Positions 21,701-23,360 of a stretch of 23,360 bases of DNA are shown here, in pieces. The stretch lies in the IMG/VR virus record IMGVR_UViG_3300046313_000479, positions 1-23,360 of that record. One strand, given 5' to 3'. How positions within the stretch are numbered: position 1 is the first letter of the stretch; the number at the start of each line of letters is the position of its first letter. The DNA is from a virus. Both the position numbers and the translations under genes were made by a program. A model generated the notes under the pieces. That model was not told the origin of the DNA. It made no database searches and saw only the letters and a program-made list of their open reading frames with translations.

Positions 21701-22326
21701 AGTCGAACCGCCTCAAAACCATCAAAATCAGCCGACAGCGATGTCGAAATGCCGCACGTCACTTGGTTGCGGCCGAAGTCGCCACTCTCATACGTGAAAG
21801 AGCGTTCAACCACTGACACAGCGGTGATCTGTACAAACTGGCTCACCTCTGTCAACAAACCTTCGTTTTTGATCAAATACAACACATCACCGACCACGGG
21901 TGGCGTGGCCTCTACCCGCTGCAAAAAGATAACCGCCGTCATGCCGGCCAAGTGGTTGCCATACAGCAGCCCGGGGTAAGTGCCACCAGGGGCGAGGAAA
22001 GAAGACATTTTCTTGACCGCATCGACCCGCGTGTCGTCTGGGTATTGCGGCGAAAACAGCAGCGCATGCACCTTGGGGTCAGCGGGCGGCTCGGCGATCA
22101 TCAGCCGGGCACCCATGTACTTATCCGTACCCGAAGCAACCACCGCCGCACCAAACTTGCGCAACTGCACATTGCCGGTAACTCGGCTCAGGGGGTCAAC
22201 GTCGTCGAAAAGGTTGTTATCAACCCCGCTCTGTAGCACATTGCCCGTCAAGCGCCCACCACCGTCGGAGTTGTCGGTGTTTCGCTCGGCGGCTAGGATT
22301 TTGATGTCATTTGAGGTGATTGGCAT
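18724..22326 (-). CDS. Large repeat-containing tail protein
   Basis: 1200 aa, the largest gene in the window. The N-terminus (MPITSNDIKILAAERNTDN, DGGGRLTGN, NNLFDD) is recognisable from tail proteins of Burkholderiales prophages. From about 330 to 870 a motif recurs six times (about 330-350, 420-450, 507-540, 628-660, 754-788, 842-868), each with a G-x-(V/I)-x-(Y/W)-x-x-G-(I/V)-like turn followed by a hydrophobic strand, as in GTVAYATGIVTF and GLVDWQTGIVRL. It is beta-rich and probably a trimeric or ring-forming tail-tip protein that sits above the 613-aa protein. The start ATG at 22326 is preceded by a hairpin leader and lacks a close ribosome binding site. Confidence 0.82.
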   Translation of the reverse strand: MPITSNDIKILAAERNTDNSDGGGRLTGNVLQSGVDNNLFDDVDPLSRVTGNVQLRKFGAAVVASGTDKYMGARLMIAEPPADPKVHALLFSPQYPDDTRVDAVKKMSSFLAPGGTYPGLLYGNHLAGMTAVIFLQRVEATPPVVGDVLYLIKNEGLLTEVSQFVQITAVSVVERSFTYESGDFGRNQVTCGISTSLSADFDGFEAVRLDASIDYTGKTKIRETVVADAAQYYGTTKLAVAGVLGDLSVKATSIFEQLLPSSQVETVLLNRDPTPPANLRINSGTAIAFTPQPTWTDATNLQLPGACYPSSFSVTTSAGVVTDLAGKLRLAGADVGVIDYDAGIATLLTGVSLTTTAGSYKPAGTAVRAPQASGLEVTVNNRAQNYAVFLDPAPMAGSVSVSYMAGGRWYVLADDSGGGLRGSSAEVGAGQVNYEGGFLSASLGALPDIGSHVMIAWGCATQETKWPNAVLKAQQTITIAGTLALTPGTITITWPNPAGGGDLTATDASGLLVGSATGKVSYARREIVFAPNMMPAIGAQLTIAYSDAPKQVDTFAHPARNGGGQVPVTATLGAITPNSLEVEWDTLTSEAVLGTYTRFQLITMGLMQPASPGNVSFTGVDPTHIARDDGAGNVVLNGVNIGTVAYATGIVTFNPDVTVAIPVPNYEVGNQVAATTWRIAFSGISYVDAPSLYPNDTSGRVVLRYNSAAGGASQNSVVTFAPSLDIIPNVKPALLPNSVLLSVGAGVDLQYIADNGLGVLRTYIGGAWLARGTVSYTNATGVLTTWPSNSTNAFTRHSAVSVAGEMLSSEFVFRTAAAPLKPSSLSIQFSRATGGVQTINAAPDGSIMATGVVGLVDWQTGIVRLNFGAIVTAAGNEAEPWYNAAAVVGGQIWKPDAIAVSALRYTAVAYTYLPLSEEVLGVDPVRLPQDGRVAIFKRSRVVVVHHTKDEAPQTVTNSTTINTGRLLLSWLKVYGADGLEIVNGFTKNLDAGTVSFSNVTGYSQPVTVQSRIETEALCADVLIDGTVQLLRPLAHNYPADESYVSSVLLGGTLQAGATQSFSQLAWTDEWSDTRIGSPILAQYDQTTYPIAVSNDGAITQLWALIFTSSTTFRLVGETRGEVITGSTATVLSPVNPVTGVAMFTMQPAGFGGGWSAGNVLRFNTRGAVLPAWCARTVEQSQPGAQGNDQILIEVRGAIDA

Positions 22327-22330
22327 AATT

Positions 22331-22379
22331 AGGTCGCATGAGGTGATCCTCGTTTATGAGGACATTCTTTACGCGACCT
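22331..22379 (-). promoter_or_regulatory. Nested hairpin in the leader of the 1200-aa tail gene
   Basis: AGGTCGC (22331-22337) pairs with GCGACCT (22373-22379), and inside it TCCTC (22347-22351) pairs with GAGGA (22358-22362) around a 6-base loop. On the - strand mRNA a GAGGA that could be a ribosome binding site lies in the inner stem, 7 bases before an ATG at 22339 that opens a 10-codon frame ending at 22307, overlapping the tail gene start. This could set the translation level of the large protein. Confidence 0.45.
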
Positions 22380-22406
22380 GAAATCAGCTACTGCGGTAGT
22401 ATTTCG

Positions 22407-22799
22407 TTAAACCTCAATGAACCTGATGTTCACAATGTAATAGTCACCACTTACCGTCTCTCGGTAGAAGACCAGTGGGTAAGCTTCAAACGCCGTCTTC
22501 TCATGGTCAAAAACAACAGAGTGCGTCACACCTCGGTAAACCAGAGTGAGGGCGATGCCTGGCAAACTGGCCCAAGTTTTGATCTGGTCACATATCGCTT
22601 TTGTTAACCACGCTTGGTCTTCTGTGTTGTTTAGCGAGATCGGTCGGCCAGCTTGCTTCATTGCGGACTCGATCAGCAGGGCACCTGTCGTCGTGAACTC
22701 GCTAGATTGGACAATGGGGTGCCAATCGTATTCGTCCGACCAGATCATGTCGTCAGGCAGGGTGACAGTCACCGCGTTGTATGTCAAAGTTGTGCTCAT
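22407..22799 (-). CDS. Phage tail protein
   Basis: 130 aa. It has a beta-strand start (TLTYNAVTVTLPDDMIWSDEYDWHP), then TTGALLIESAMKQAGRPISL, a helix with Trp (DQAWLTKAICDQIKTWASL), and a strand-rich end (LTLVYRGVTHSVVFDHE, DYYIVNIRFIEV). The arrangement is that of a small tail-tip or hub protein common in siphophages of Burkholderiales, encoded directly after the tape-measure gene. The first residues (MSTTLTYNAV) follow a short leader with GAGG-type sequence about 10 bases before the ATG. Confidence 0.75.
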   Translation of the reverse strand: MSTTLTYNAVTVTLPDDMIWSDEYDWHPIVQSSEFTTTGALLIESAMKQAGRPISLNNTEDQAWLTKAICDQIKTWASLPGIALTLVYRGVTHSVVFDHEKTAFEAYPLVFYRETVSGDYYIVNIRFIEV

Positions 22800-22813
22800 G
22801 TGTGTTCCTCGTA

Positions 22814-23360
22814 TTACCGTCCCGCAGACCGGGCACTTTGTTTGAATGCATTGACCAAGTTTGCCGCGCTTTGTGCGTCCGTGTTCACCGGATAGGTGTT
22901 ATCGCCAACTTGGATGTTCACGACCCTTGCACCCCCGAGTGATGGCGCACTTGTTGGGTTAGTAGCGCCAGTCGGGTTGGTGCCAGTAGGTTTCGCCTGT
23001 TGCAACTCTTTAAGTTTTGTCGCATTTAGATAATCCTTGATTCGGTTTGCGACAGCCTTGAACTCCAACATTTGAAGGTTTGCCGCAGGCGTTGCGTATG
23101 ACGGGTCAAGGCGCAACGCAGACTCGTGTGATCTCGCGTTGTCGTTGATGTCAAGCATTACTGCCTTCAATGTTGCAGGGTCAACACTTGACAAGTCGTT
23201 GCCCCGCTTTAGTAGGTCTAACACCCTAAACAATGCACTGTTGTCAAGCAATGGGCCACCTTGCAGCCCTGAGCTACCGTCTTTAGGTCTACCGTACTTG
23301 TCGTCCAAGAGCTTTCTCAACTTAATGTCACCATCGGTCGGCGCACCTCCACCTGAATCA
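22814..23360 (-). CDS. Tail tape-measure protein, C-terminal part (cut by the window edge)
   Basis: The frame runs open to the right edge: the first 180 or so visible codons have no stop, and an apparent TTG start at 23320 is not used, since the frame continues with DSGGGAPTDGD upstream. It ends in a helical part (LLKRGNDLSSVD, DYLNATKLKELQQ), a Pro/Thr/Gly linker and ARVVNIQVGDNTYPVNTDAQSAANLV-NAFKQSARSAGR. That last pattern, a V-N-I-x-(V/I)-G strand plus a helix, is the usual C-terminus of tail tape-measure proteins. It sets tail length and its C-terminal end meets the tail tip. Confidence 0.68.
   Translation of the reverse strand, partial: DSGGGAPTDGDIKLRKLLDDKYGRPKDGSSGLQGGPLLDNSALFRVLDLLKRGNDLSSVDPATLKAVMLDINDNARSHESALRLDPSYATPAANLQMLEFKAVANRIKDYLNATKLKELQQAKPTGTNPTGATNPTSAPSLGGARVVNIQVGDNTYPVNTDAQSAANLVNAFKQSARSAGR

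Noticed and set aside
15510-22326. Diversity-generating retroelement acting on the tail genes
   Set aside because: No reverse transcriptase gene and no template/variable repeat pair are visible. The internal repeats are protein-level and divergent.

Overview
The window reads as part of the genome of a temperate siphovirus-like phage of a betaproteobacterium, probably Burkholderiales/Comamonadaceae. The reasons are moderate GC with a Burkholderiales-like codon style, tail genes of a type I recognise from prophages of that order, and a short repeated intergenic element resembling one I know from Comamonadaceae chromosomes. No host housekeeping gene is visible. The only host-like sequence is the 3' end of a tRNA, probably tRNA-Gly, inside the phage attachment site.

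Left arm (1-12498, all + strand): replication and nucleotide metabolism, then integration. In order: a protein with an SSB-like acidic tail; a DUF2800 Cas4/RecB-type nuclease; a DUF2815 single-stranded DNA-binding protein; a small conserved protein between two copies of a terminator-like hairpin; a possible structured RNA; a compact family B DNA polymerase with proofreading motifs; a winged-helix protein; a DEDDh exonuclease; an inserted-looking HNH endonuclease; a VRR-NUC nuclease; a MazG-like pyrophosphohydrolase; a small membrane protein; and an SNF2-type helicase. A promoter with two palindromic operators (9400-9444) then starts a run of small accessory genes ending in an excisionase-like gene and a tyrosine integrase. 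The same 16-base operator word also precedes the exonuclease gene at 5627. No primase, replication initiator or CI-type repressor was recognised.

Centre (12466-12664): the attachment site. A tRNA 3'-end core has TTCCCC/GGGGAA repeats on both sides, and phage genes also lie on both sides. This is the pattern of attP, so the sequence is best read as a free, circular or packaged phage genome, not as an integrated prophage.

Right arm (12667-23360, all - strand, transcribed toward attP). Reading 5' to 3' from the right edge: the C-terminal part of a probable tail tape-measure protein, a 130-aa tail protein, a 1200-aa repeat-containing tail protein, a 353-aa structural protein, a 90-aa protein, a 613-aa tail protein with a tryptophan-anchored 14/15-residue repeat, a 75-aa protein, then lysis: holin candidate, SAR endolysin, two small membrane proteins, a 33-aa membrane microprotein, nested Rz/Rz1 spanins and a lipoprotein. 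A terminator next to attP ends this arm.

The left arm would copy and recombine phage DNA and switch it in or out of the host tRNA. The right arm would build the tail tip and lyse the cell. Capsid, packaging and probably repressor genes must lie outside the window. Protein families were assigned from motifs by eye; no database search was possible.
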